A program made the position numbers and the translations under genes. The notes under the pieces are model-generated. The model searched no databases. It was not told the origin of the DNA and saw nothing but the letters and a program-made list of their open reading frames with translations. A stretch of 45,226 nucleotides of DNA, taken from Waddlia sp964635295. GTDB taxonomy: Bacteria; Chlamydiota; Chlamydiia; Chlamydiales; Waddliaceae. The number at the start of each line of letters is the position of its first letter. Position 1 is the first letter of the stretch. The stretch lies in the NCBI GenBank assembly GCA_964635295.1, contig CAZWOB010000008.1:1-45226 (forward strand), in the 5' to 3' direction. Shown here piece by piece: positions 24,837-32,749 of this stretch.

Positions 24837-25990
24837 TGAACTATAAATCCATATTGATTTGTCTGTTTTTCGTTGTCCAGTCGGTTTTCTCAATCGAAGT
24901 GCGGCATATTAATCCTCCAAACCTTGGCGAAGGACACATTGGAAAGAAAATCATCTGCTACCGCCCAATGAGAGAAGGTTTTCCGAATTTCTCCGTTGAG
25001 AACGTTAATAGGAAAATCCTTGTACACAATTACGGTCATGGGGGCAGCGGTTGGTCCATTGCTCCCGGAACTGTCAATTATTGCCTGTCTCTGTTTTCCG
25101 AACAGTACCCAAACCTGGACCGTCAAACTCCTGTAGCAGTCATCGGCGGCGGCTGCATCGGTTTGTTTACAGCCTACCAACTCCTGGAAGAAGGGTTTTC
25201 CAACATTACTCTTTACGCCTCTTCGTTTGACGATTTGACTTCTCATCATGCAGGAGGTCTTCTGTCGATGCGCGCCTTCGGAGAAAATGCGGAACTTCAA
25301 AAGCTTTCCATAGACCTTGGCTGTTTTTCGTATACCTACTATAAAAAAATTGCCGAGGGCAGCAATCAGGAACTCGTGGGAGGAGCCTCGATTTTACCTA
25401 CCTATTTTGTCGATCTTGAACAGTCGGAGCTTGAAGTATTTGTCGGAAAGGTGATGCAGCCTGCAAAAGAAGTTATTCTCGACTTTGGCACTGGCGTCAC
25501 ACGCCGTATGCTGGCATATGATGACAGTCTTTTTATTGATACAGGTTTCATGATGGAACGGCTGACGGCTTTTCTGAAAGAAAAGATCGTTCTTTGCCAG
25601 AGGGAAATCCAGGACTTCTCTGAGTTGGAACAGCCTGTAGTTTTTAACTGCACAGGTATCGGCTCTTCGGAGCTGAATAGCGACGCTTCCTTGTACCCGG
25701 TACAGGGCCACCTTTTGATGTTGAAAGATCAGAACCCAAAAGATTTCGCATACATGATGATTGTGGATTGGGACGAGGGATATACAGAAAACAATCAGCC
25801 GATCAAGAGATCTTTGGACTTATTTCCCAAAAGGCTTCCAGGCACATCCTGTCATGATATTGGTGTTATTGGCGGAACGTTTATTCACGATGCCGATGAA
25901 ACCACGCCAAATGAAGAAGAGTTTGATCTGTTGATCCAGCGGGCCTATGATTTCTTCTACAGCAGCGAGTGCACAAACCTATCCCAATAG
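24836..25990 (+). CDS. Exported, circularly permuted D-amino-acid oxidase-like flavoprotein
   Basis: Predicted 384 residues with a signal peptide (residues 1-19, NYKSILICLFFVVQSVFS). The mature protein begins with CYRPMREG (41-48) and LVHNYGHGGSGWS (62-74). In ordinary D-amino-acid oxidases these are the substrate-arginine region and the C-terminal FAD/substrate motif. The FAD-binding dinucleotide fold VAVIGGGCIGLFTAYQ (100-115) and DDLTSHHAGGL (132-142) come after. The protein ends just past GVIGGTFIHDADETTPNEEE, where a normal oxidase would continue into G-x-R-P-x-R. The parts are complete but in permuted order, so this is not a simple truncation. Expected activity is oxidative deamination of a D-amino acid, or glycine-oxidase-like chemistry, outside the cytosol. 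The ATG overlaps the phosphoesterase stop. Confidence 0.82.
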   Translation: MNYKSILICLFFVVQSVFSIEVRHINPPNLGEGHIGKKIICYRPMREGFPNFSVENVNRKILVHNYGHGGSGWSIAPGTVNYCLSLFSEQYPNLDRQTPVAVIGGGCIGLFTAYQLLEEGFSNITLYASSFDDLTSHHAGGLLSMRAFGENAELQKLSIDLGCFSYTYYKKIAEGSNQELVGGASILPTYFVDLEQSELEVFVGKVMQPAKEVILDFGTGVTRRMLAYDDSLFIDTGFMMERLTAFLKEKIVLCQREIQDFSELEQPVVFNCTGIGSSELNSDASLYPVQGHLLMLKDQNPKDFAYMMIVDWDEGYTENNQPIKRSLDLFPKRLPGTSCHDIGVIGGTFIHDADETTPNEEEFDLLIQRAYDFFYSSECTNLSQ

Positions 25991-26149
25991 TGTTATCGTC
26001 AATCTTTCCCCACTATTTCCCAGACATTCAGACAATTTATTTGTTCGGATAATGACTAAAACGGTAGTTTTCATGGAAATAAACTAACCTAATTTGATAA
26101 TATATTTTCTTTCAAAATTATATCAAAATTCTAAAAGGTTAAAACAGTC

Positions 26150-26614
26150 ATGTCTATATACACACCCTTATCTACACTTAATTTTTCACAATCAAATTCG
26201 CAATGCGGTGTCCAAGACGCTATGGATGATACATCTTCCTTTGAATCAGTTGTCGAATTGGGTTTTTCAAAAGAACAAGCGCAATACCTCGTCGAAAATG
26301 GATATGACGTTGAAGGGATCAAGCAAAGACTATCGGAAAGGTTTACCACAGAAGAAATCTATCATGCTGTTGTCGTGAAACTCCTGCACGACCGCGTAGA
26401 AATCACCGCCTACCAAGCGTTGCAGAATGGAATTATCGCACTTCAACTTTACACAGGACGACACAGTACAAGAATCACACAAGAACAATCAAAATATTTA
26501 CTTCATTACTGCATTAGAAGAGCCGCCCACGCAGATATGCGATCAGAAGATGGCTATGTCACACTCCGAGGAAAATATTTAAACATGAAACAGCTGGGAC
26601 CAGTCATTGAATAG
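26150..26614 (+). CDS. Hypothetical protein with UBA-like N-terminal segment; possibly nonsense-truncated
   Basis: Predicted 154 residues, no family recognised. Residues 31-62 (FESVVELGFSKEQAQYLVE, then NGYDVEGIKQRL) resemble a ubiquitin-associated (UBA) three-helix fold: the helix-loop with G-F, then G-x-D/N-V-E. The match is short and from memory. The rest is helical and rich in His and Gln, ending MKQLGPVIE. The start ATG is preceded by AAAGGTT. The stop TAG at 26612-26614 is followed in the same frame by 68 further sense codons, so the intact protein may once have been, or may still be by readthrough, 223 residues. No partner genes are evident; it stands between the oxidase operon and the convergent rseP gene. 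Confidence 0.6.
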   Translation: MSIYTPLSTLNFSQSNSQCGVQDAMDDTSSFESVVELGFSKEQAQYLVENGYDVEGIKQRLSERFTTEEIYHAVVVKLLHDRVEITAYQALQNGIIALQLYTGRHSTRITQEQSKYLLHYCIRRAAHADMRSEDGYVTLRGKYLNMKQLGPVIE

Positions 26615-26821
26615 GTTTCTGTCATCACTTCCGATAGGGACAGCAAACTGACCAGGGCAACCTATACCACTTTTGAAGCGTTGCTTGCCAATCTTGATGC
26701 GCATAATACAATGGTCAACGCGATCCTTTTCAATGCGTGGGGAGTTCCTGAAAGGAAAGGCTGCGACCATTTAGCGGAGATCAAGGAAAAAGCAGGCTTC
26801 ACCGGCACCCTTTCTCTATAA
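26615..26821 (+). pseudogene. In-frame continuation of the 26150 gene beyond a TAG codon
   Basis: The reading frame of the preceding gene continues open for 68 codons after its TAG, to TAA at 26819-26821. It encodes a protein-like sequence (for example ATYTTFEALLANLDAHNTM and HLAEIKEKAGFTG). It has no start codon of its own except an internal ATG at 26711. A CAG-to-TAG change would explain the stop. No family is recognised. Confidence 0.55.
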
Positions 26822-26871
26822 CGATTTGCGTTGAACGACATCACCCTCTGCAAGAAGTGGCCAAAAATGTG

Positions 26872-28821
26872 TTACCCGAACACCCTTGAGATATCGTTAT
26901 AGGTCAAGAACAGGAAAAAACTGATCAGTAAGACCGCAAAAACGATCACCACTTTTTCCAATGTCTTCGGCTTCATGCGACGTCCCGTGATCATCTCGAT
27001 CAAAGAGAAAACAATCGTTCCCCCATCCAGGATCGGAACAGGAAGCAGGTTCAATACGCCCAGGTTCAAGCTAATGGCACCTATCCAGAACAGCGCTTCG
27101 AGAAGACTCTGCGATGAAGTGGTCTGTACCATATGAACGATCCCGACAGGGCCGGCAATGTATTTAGGGCTTAACGATCCTGAGAACAATGCCTGAATCG
27201 TCCGACCGATTTCCTTGGAAACATTGAAGAAAGCGGTCATTGGATTGGGATTGTAGATCACTTTTCTGTCTTGAGGATTTGGCATTCCCAAGACGAGCAG
27301 TTTCTGGTTTTCATCTAACTGATTGAGCAGCTGTGCACGCTTTTCAGGATCGTCGACCTTCTCAATTTCCTGTTTTTTCTCAAGCAGTTCAGTTGCGTAC
27401 CAGGCTTTTGTCTCTTCAGACATCGGAAAATCTAAACGCGCCATCGGTGTTACAGGTGACAAGAGAACCAGATTCCCCGCTTGCGACCGCTGATTATCTG
27501 TCCCAATGCTGTCAACGATCTGATGCAGCTGCATCCATTCGACCGTCTGATTGAAAGAAGCGTTGGCCATTTGGTAAGGAACGACTTCAACTGCTGTCGA
27601 ATCCCTTTCAACGATGATCTGGACATTTTTCTTTTGCAAATCCCGCAGAACTTCATAGGAACGGGTCACAGGCTGACCCTGCACTGCAATGATGCGGTCT
27701 CCAGGACGAAGCGCTTCCTCCATTTCGGAGAACAGGTGGACGGGAAATGCCTCCTCCTGATTTTCACTATCGACAAAACGGAGCTCCCCTTCCACAACAC
27801 AATCATAGGTCAAATTGTAGGGGATCGCATACAGGTCCTGAAATCGGCGTGAGTTGATTCCCGCTTCATACATCCAGTCGATCATCTCTTCCCTAAACTC
27901 GGAATCGGGCCGCAATTCCTGCGCCTTGATGCGAGGAACCCTGCGATGGATAATATCATTGCCCCGCTTGATCGTCATCAGCACGCGTCCATCATTGAGT
28001 ACTTCGCTTAATTGGACATTTGAAAACACTGTTTCACCGTCTACCCATAGGATCCGGTCCCCATACTGGAGACCGCTATCTTCCATCGGAGATCCCTCAG
28101 GAAGCGGGTTTTCCTTTCCATTGGGAAGGCGGTCATAAATCACGTAACTGGCAGAAGAATTGATCCCTGTCGTCTTAATGTCTTTGTCGGCAAAAGCAGG
28201 ATTGGAATACGTATTGACGGTATAGGAAAAAGGAAAACGTTCCCCCGTTTCATAATCGATTTTTGTTCCCTTGACCTCCACCTCTTCATCACCGAACATT
28301 GAGGCATACAGATGGTCTTTATAACTTGAAAAGGGGTGGCCGTCATACGATTCGATCTCATCTCCGGGACGGACACCTAATGCATAAAGTTCCGAGGCGG
28401 GGTCCACCCAGCCGATTTTAGATGTGTATTCGGTAAATGTTTTTGTTCTCCCGCCAAATGCCCAAAGCATGGCAAAGACAAGAAGGGCAAAGACCAGGTT
28501 GACAAAGGGACCCATGAAGGCGACCTTAAGCCGGTCCCAGGGACTTTTGCCAAAAAAACCGTCTTTAACTTCATAGGGATCAACGCTGCTGTCCGTATCG
28601 GTCCCGGCGATTTTGACAAATCCGCCGAACAACAGCCAGCCGATCTGCCACTTGACCCCGTCCCTCACCCAGGAATAGATCGGCTTCCCAAAACCGATGG
28701 CAAAAGTCTCCACGCGCATGCCGACGCGGCGGGCCATCCAGTAATGACCGAGCTCGTGGATGAAAATCAAAAAGCTTAAACCTAGAATTGCAAGTAGTAT
28801 ATAAATTAAATTTGCAAACAT
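26872..28821 (-). CDS. rseP: Site-2 zinc metalloprotease, RseP family
   Basis: Predicted 649-residue inner-membrane protease that cleaves transmembrane segments of regulatory or signal-peptide substrates. The zinc site HELGH is at residues 22-26 in the first membrane span and the third ligand Asp lies in NLLPVPILDGG near the C terminus. The span around residues 92-115 and the last two hydrophobic segments complete the four-helix core. The long periplasmic part contains PDZ-like repeats (segments WVDPASELYALGVRPGDEI, SPMEDSGLQYGDRILWVDG, MEEALRPGDRIIAVQGQP). Three PDZ-like units and extra sequence make it much longer than E. coli RseP (450) but like chlamydial homologues (above 600). In chlamydiae it commonly lies beside dxr; here it is beside gnd. 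Confidence 0.95.
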   Translation of the reverse strand: MFANLIYILLAILGLSFLIFIHELGHYWMARRVGMRVETFAIGFGKPIYSWVRDGVKWQIGWLLFGGFVKIAGTDTDSSVDPYEVKDGFFGKSPWDRLKVAFMGPFVNLVFALLVFAMLWAFGGRTKTFTEYTSKIGWVDPASELYALGVRPGDEIESYDGHPFSSYKDHLYASMFGDEEVEVKGTKIDYETGERFPFSYTVNTYSNPAFADKDIKTTGINSSASYVIYDRLPNGKENPLPEGSPMEDSGLQYGDRILWVDGETVFSNVQLSEVLNDGRVLMTIKRGNDIIHRRVPRIKAQELRPDSEFREEMIDWMYEAGINSRRFQDLYAIPYNLTYDCVVEGELRFVDSENQEEAFPVHLFSEMEEALRPGDRIIAVQGQPVTRSYEVLRDLQKKNVQIIVERDSTAVEVVPYQMANASFNQTVEWMQLHQIVDSIGTDNQRSQAGNLVLLSPVTPMARLDFPMSEETKAWYATELLEKKQEIEKVDDPEKRAQLLNQLDENQKLLVLGMPNPQDRKVIYNPNPMTAFFNVSKEIGRTIQALFSGSLSPKYIAGPVGIVHMVQTTSSQSLLEALFWIGAISLNLGVLNLLPVPILDGGTIVFSLIEMITGRRMKPKTLEKVVIVFAVLLISFFLFLTYNDISRVFG

Positions 28822-28898
28822 TCGCGTTTATCTCCGAATAAAGTAATGGGTATCATATCAGATATGCGCTCTATTTGCCAGAAAAGATTGAGCAGCGG

Positions 28899-30347
28899 TT
28901 AAGCGTTATAGGTCGATGAACTGGTCTTGCCTCCAGTCCCCGTCCAGTTGGTATGGAAATATTCACCCCTGGGCTGGTCGACCCTTTCATAGGTGTGGGC
29001 TCCAAAGTAATCCCGCTGGGCCTGAAGCAGGTTCGCCGGCAATCGGGCTGTGCGGTAGCCATCGAAAAACGCTAAAGCCGAGCTAAAGCAGGGGCAGGGA
29101 ATGCCGAGATGCGCGGCAGTCGCGACCACTTGTCTCCAGCCGGACTGCGCTTTTTCTACCTCGGATTTAAAGAAATCGTCGAGAAGAAGGTTTTGAATAT
29201 CGTGATTTTTATCGTAGGCTTTTTTGATGTCTCCTAAAAATCGGCTGCGGATGATGCACCCCTCTCTCCACATCAGAGCAATACCGCCATAATTAAGTGT
29301 CCACCCGAACTCTTTTGCCGCTTCGCGCATCAGCATAAACCCTTGGGCATAGCTGACGATTTTTGAAGCATAGAGGGCGGACTTGATCGCCTCCACGAAA
29401 GCTTCCGCATCTCCGTCAAAAATAACCTCCGGACCGCTAAGCTCTTTACTTGCAGCGACACGCTCCTCTTTGATTGCCGACAGGCAACGTGCAAAGACCG
29501 CTTCAGCGATCAAAGTGACAGGCATTCCGAAACCCAACGCGTTGATCGCCGTCCACTTCCCCGTCCCCTTCTGACCTGCGACATCAAGAATTTTCTCCAC
29601 AAGTGGCTCGCCCTCTTCCTTGTACGAAAAGATTTCAGAGGTAATTTCGATCAGGTAGCTATTGAGCTCGCCCTGATTCCACTGTTTGAACACTTCATGC
29701 AACTGATCACTGGAAAATCCAAGTCCCGCTTTCATCAGCTGATACGCTTCGCAGATCAGCTGCATATCGCCATATTCAATCCCGTTATGCACCATTTTTA
29801 CATAATGGCCGGCGCCCTCTTCGCCCACCCAATCGCAACAGGGCTCGCCCGATTCCACTTTCGCAGCAATCGACTGCAGGATCTCTTTGACATGCGGCCA
29901 CGCGTCCGGATTACCGCCTGGCATGATCGAGGGACCGTGACGGGCACCCTCTTCTCCGCCTGAGATTCCCGTTCCGACGTACAAGATCCCTTTTTCTTTC
30001 AACTCTCGCGTCCGCCTTGTCGTATCGTCGAAGCGGCTGTTTCCTCCGTCGATGACGATATCCCCCTCTTCAAGGTGGGGAAGCAGCATGTCGATAAAGG
30101 CGTCGACAGGTTGGCCGGCTTTAACCATCAGCATTACTTTGCGCGGCCTTTTCAACTTATCAATAAATTCTTCAAGACTATGAGAACCAACAACATCAGT
30201 CCCTTTTGCAGGGCCCTCGAGAAATGCATCAACCTTTGAGACTGTTCGATTGAACACTGCCACTTTGTAGCCATGGTCATTCATGTTCAACACGAGATTT
30301 TGGCCCATTACCGCCAGGCCGATCAAACCGATATCCGCTTTATCCAT
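28899..30347 (-). CDS. gnd: 6-phosphogluconate dehydrogenase, decarboxylating
   Basis: Oxidises 6-phosphogluconate to ribulose 5-phosphate with NADP in the pentose phosphate pathway. At 482 residues it is the long homodimeric type. The N-terminal NADP fold is GLIGLAVMGQNLVLNMNDHG, followed by DGGNSRFDDTTRR, the signature GISGGEEGARHGPSIMPGG and the catalytic Lys in HYVKMVHNGIEYGDM. The C-terminal tail with YFGAHTYER and FHTNWTG that enters the neighbouring active site is intact. It is 77 bases from rseP, with no clear terminator between. Confidence 0.97.
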   Translation of the reverse strand: MDKADIGLIGLAVMGQNLVLNMNDHGYKVAVFNRTVSKVDAFLEGPAKGTDVVGSHSLEEFIDKLKRPRKVMLMVKAGQPVDAFIDMLLPHLEEGDIVIDGGNSRFDDTTRRTRELKEKGILYVGTGISGGEEGARHGPSIMPGGNPDAWPHVKEILQSIAAKVESGEPCCDWVGEEGAGHYVKMVHNGIEYGDMQLICEAYQLMKAGLGFSSDQLHEVFKQWNQGELNSYLIEITSEIFSYKEEGEPLVEKILDVAGQKGTGKWTAINALGFGMPVTLIAEAVFARCLSAIKEERVAASKELSGPEVIFDGDAEAFVEAIKSALYASKIVSYAQGFMLMREAAKEFGWTLNYGGIALMWREGCIIRSRFLGDIKKAYDKNHDIQNLLLDDFFKSEVEKAQSGWRQVVATAAHLGIPCPCFSSALAFFDGYRTARLPANLLQAQRDYFGAHTYERVDQPRGEYFHTNWTGTGGKTSSSTYNA

Positions 30348-30459
30348 TGTTATTGCCCTCTAGTCATTTTTCCTTATCATGGACTAACACCCCCTTTGGG
30401 TGCAAGTGCGTAAATTTCTCCTTGCCGCAAAAAGGGAGCATCCGTTAGGTTATTCGTAT

Positions 30460-30533
30460 GTCCTCGTAGCTCAGCTGGATAGAGCAATTGCCTCCTAAGC
30501 AATAGGTCGTGCGTTCAAATCGCGCCGGGGACA
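30460..30533 (+). tRNA. tRNA-Arg (anticodon CCT)
   Basis: A 74-base gene with acceptor stem GTCCTCG/CGGGGAC (one G-U pair), D arm GCTCAGCTGGATAGAGC, anticodon stem ATTGC/GCAAT and loop CTCCTAA giving anticodon CCT. The variable loop is short, the T arm is GTGCG-TTCAAAT-CGCGC and the discriminator is A. CCA is not encoded. TTGCCG (from 30422) and TAGGTT (from 30446), 18 bases apart, could be its promoter but are a weak match. Confidence 0.97.
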
Positions 30534-30550
30534 ATTCCTCCATTTATACC

Positions 30551-30580
30551 GAAATGAACTCAAAATTTTGAGTTCATTTC
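30551..30580. terminator. Perfect 30-bp palindrome between tRNA-Arg and amiA
   Basis: GAAATGAACTCAAAA followed directly by its exact reverse complement. It starts 18 bases after the tRNA and ends 4 bases before the convergent amiA stop codon, so it most likely ends transcription from both sides. T residues sit at the centre rather than after the stem, so folding would leave a small loop. Confidence 0.55.
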
Positions 30581-30584
30581 AGTA

Positions 30585-31277
30585 TTATGATCTGAAATAG
30601 TCCTGAACCCCGTTGGCGATACTCTCTGCCATTAACTGAATATGAGCAGGATCACGTAAGCGGGCCAATTCCTTTTCGTTGGTCATAAATCCCCCTTCGA
30701 TCAGGATCGCAGGCATCCGGGTCTCTCTGATCACAGCAAAATTCCCGTTTTTAATTCCCCGTGATTTCATTTTTGTCGAAGCAATGACACGGTCCAGCAC
30801 TTTTTGTGCGAGGATTTTTGAGCGCGAGGTTCGGGATAAATTGTCCTGACTGTCGTAAAAATAGACTTCGACACCTTCTGCCTTTTTATTGGGAGCGGAA
30901 TTGTAATGCACACTGACAAACACGGTTGCGCGGTTGCTGTTTGCAAAATCAGCGCGAAGCTTCAAAGGGACAAAAAAGTCTTCGCCGCGGGTTAAAATCG
31001 TGCGGTATCCTTTCTTCTGCAGCATTTGATTAAGTATCAATGCTGTCTGCAAATTCAAAGCTTTCTCTTCCGTTTGAGGATCGGGGCACATCGCGCCAAT
31101 GTCCTTCCCTCCATGACCGGCGTCAATGACGATCACCGGCCTTGGGGACTCCCGTCTGACGCGCGCCATCGCCACTTCATTGTCCGGATGGTCCCTGACA
31201 GGAACTTTTGAAGCGCACCCTGTAAACACTGCCGCTATTAATAGGAGTCCTGCGATCCTGATCCATCGGTCAATCAT
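30585..31277 (-). CDS. amiA: N-acetylmuramoyl-L-alanine amidase, lipoprotein
   Basis: Predicted 230-residue Amidase_3 enzyme that removes the stem peptide from peptidoglycan. Residues 1-20 form a lipoprotein signal (RIAGLLLIAAVFTGC) with Cys20 as the lipidation site, so the enzyme is periplasmic and membrane-anchored. Zinc and catalytic motifs: VIDAGHGGKDIGAM (His), the Glu of EEKALNLQ, SVHYNSAPNKKAEGVEVYF (His) and the catalytic Glu in ILIEGGFMTNEKE. It ends the operon that begins with rsmH and overlaps murE by 4 bases. The arrangement corresponds to chlamydial CT268, where the enzyme acts at the division septum. Confidence 0.95.
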   Translation of the reverse strand: MIDRWIRIAGLLLIAAVFTGCASKVPVRDHPDNEVAMARVRRESPRPVIVIDAGHGGKDIGAMCPDPQTEEKALNLQTALILNQMLQKKGYRTILTRGEDFFVPLKLRADFANSNRATVFVSVHYNSAPNKKAEGVEVYFYDSQDNLSRTSRSKILAQKVLDRVIASTKMKSRGIKNGNFAVIRETRMPAILIEGGFMTNEKELARLRDPAHIQLMAESIANGVQDYFRS

Positions 31278-32743
31278 GATTTTAAAATATCCTCAGCTAC
31301 TTCTCGGTCTTTAAATTCAATGGTTTGATGTGCAAAAATTTGATAGGGCTCATGCCCCCTGCCTGCAATTAAAACAACATCTTTAGAGGTGGCTTCCCTG
31401 ATCGCTTCCGCAATTGCCTCTCTCCTGTCTTCCTTGATCTGAAAACGGGAGGGGTCTTGAAATCCATGAGCGATCTCGTCGATAATCTTGACGGGATTTT
31501 CGGAACGGGGATTGTCCGAGGTGATGATTGTAAGGTCTGAATACTCTTCAGCAATCTTTCCCATTTCGGGCCTCTTATAGGGGTCCCTGTCTCCTCCGCA
31601 GCCAAACACTGTGATCAGTTTGCCTTCAGTCAACTCCTTCAAACACTTCAAGACATTTCTTAAAGCATCGGGGGTGTGGGCAAAATCGATAAATATTTTC
31701 AGGCCGCGGGAATTGGGAACGCACTCCAGCCTGCCCGGAACAGGAGGAAAGCTCTTCACCGATTTTAGAATTTTATTCAGGGGAATTCCTTGAGAGATCC
31801 CGCATCCGATTGTCGCCAAGCTGTTGTATACGTTGAAGCGGCCGATCAATGGAAGAGAAACCGGATATTGATCCCCTTTGTAGACCAACGTATAAGTGAT
31901 CCCTTCAGCTCCAAGTTGAATATTTTCAGCCTTCAGATCGGCGGCATTGACGATACCGTATGTGATCATGGGAACGCGGCACCCTTCCACCACTTCTTCC
32001 GACCAGGCATCATCGGCATTGACGACAACAGCTTTCGGGTAATGTTCTTTCTTTTTGTTATCCGGATCAATGGAAGTGAACAGTTTCCGTTTCTCCTGGC
32101 AATAAGCTTCCATCGTTTTGTGATAATCGAGATGCTCGGGCGACAGATTGGTGAAAATCCCCACATCGAAGGAGATCTCCTGGACCCTGCCCTGATGAAG
32201 GGCATGAGAAGTGACCTCCATCACTGCCGCTTTGCATTGGTGGTTTGCCATCTCCCTCAGCAGTTTGTGGTTGGTCGTGACATCGGGCGTTGTATGAGTT
32301 GCCCTCACTGCATGGTCACCGATCAAATACTCGATCGTCCCGATCAATCCGCAGTTCATTCCCAATGAATCAAAGAGATGTTTGAGTAGATAAGAGATCG
32401 TGGTTTTCCCGTTTGTCCCGGTCACTCCGACCATCAGCATCTCTTGCGCGGGGCGGTTGTGAAACGATGAAGCAAGCTTCGCTTCCACTTCCCCCACATT
32501 GGGATGGATAATCTGGCTGACCTTTAGCGACGGGTCGAATATGTCATTGAGGACTGCTGTCGCACCAGTTTCTACCGCTTCGGAAATATACTGGGAACCG
32601 TCGAACGTTTTCCCCTTTTTCGCGATGAACAGGTTTCCAGGCGCAACTTGTTTTGAGTGGGCGCAAATGCCTGTGATCTCCACCTCTTTCGAGCCTTTGA
32701 CCTCAGCATTTGGAAGATCTTTTATGAGTCGTTTTAGCTTCAT
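31274..32743 (-). CDS. murE: UDP-MurNAc-L-Ala-D-Glu:meso-diaminopimelate ligase
   Basis: Cytosolic Mur ligase that adds the third residue of the peptidoglycan stem peptide. The 489-residue product shows the ATP loop GVTGTNGKTTISYLL (about 108-122), the central region EVTSHALHQGRV, the carbamylated-Lys region and DNPRSENP near residue 410. DNPR is the motif that marks meso-diaminopimelate rather than lysine specificity. The C-terminal GRGHEPYQ is intact. The stop overlaps amiA (ATGA) and the start is 6 bases after pbp3. Confidence 0.97.
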   Translation of the reverse strand: MKLKRLIKDLPNAEVKGSKEVEITGICAHSKQVAPGNLFIAKKGKTFDGSQYISEAVETGATAVLNDIFDPSLKVSQIIHPNVGEVEAKLASSFHNRPAQEMLMVGVTGTNGKTTISYLLKHLFDSLGMNCGLIGTIEYLIGDHAVRATHTTPDVTTNHKLLREMANHQCKAAVMEVTSHALHQGRVQEISFDVGIFTNLSPEHLDYHKTMEAYCQEKRKLFTSIDPDNKKKEHYPKAVVVNADDAWSEEVVEGCRVPMITYGIVNAADLKAENIQLGAEGITYTLVYKGDQYPVSLPLIGRFNVYNSLATIGCGISQGIPLNKILKSVKSFPPVPGRLECVPNSRGLKIFIDFAHTPDALRNVLKCLKELTEGKLITVFGCGGDRDPYKRPEMGKIAEEYSDLTIITSDNPRSENPVKIIDEIAHGFQDPSRFQIKEDRREAIAEAIREATSKDVVLIAGRGHEPYQIFAHQTIEFKDREVAEDILKS

Positions 32744-32749
32744 GAACTA

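Noticed and set aside
24836..25990. Explanation of the oxidase as a simple C-terminal truncation
   Set aside because: The missing C-terminal motifs are present at the N terminus in order, so rotation explains the sequence better than loss.
30460..30580. Integration (att) site at tRNA-Arg
   Set aside because: No integrase, no direct repeat of the tRNA end and no compositional change beside it; the adjacent palindrome fits a terminator.
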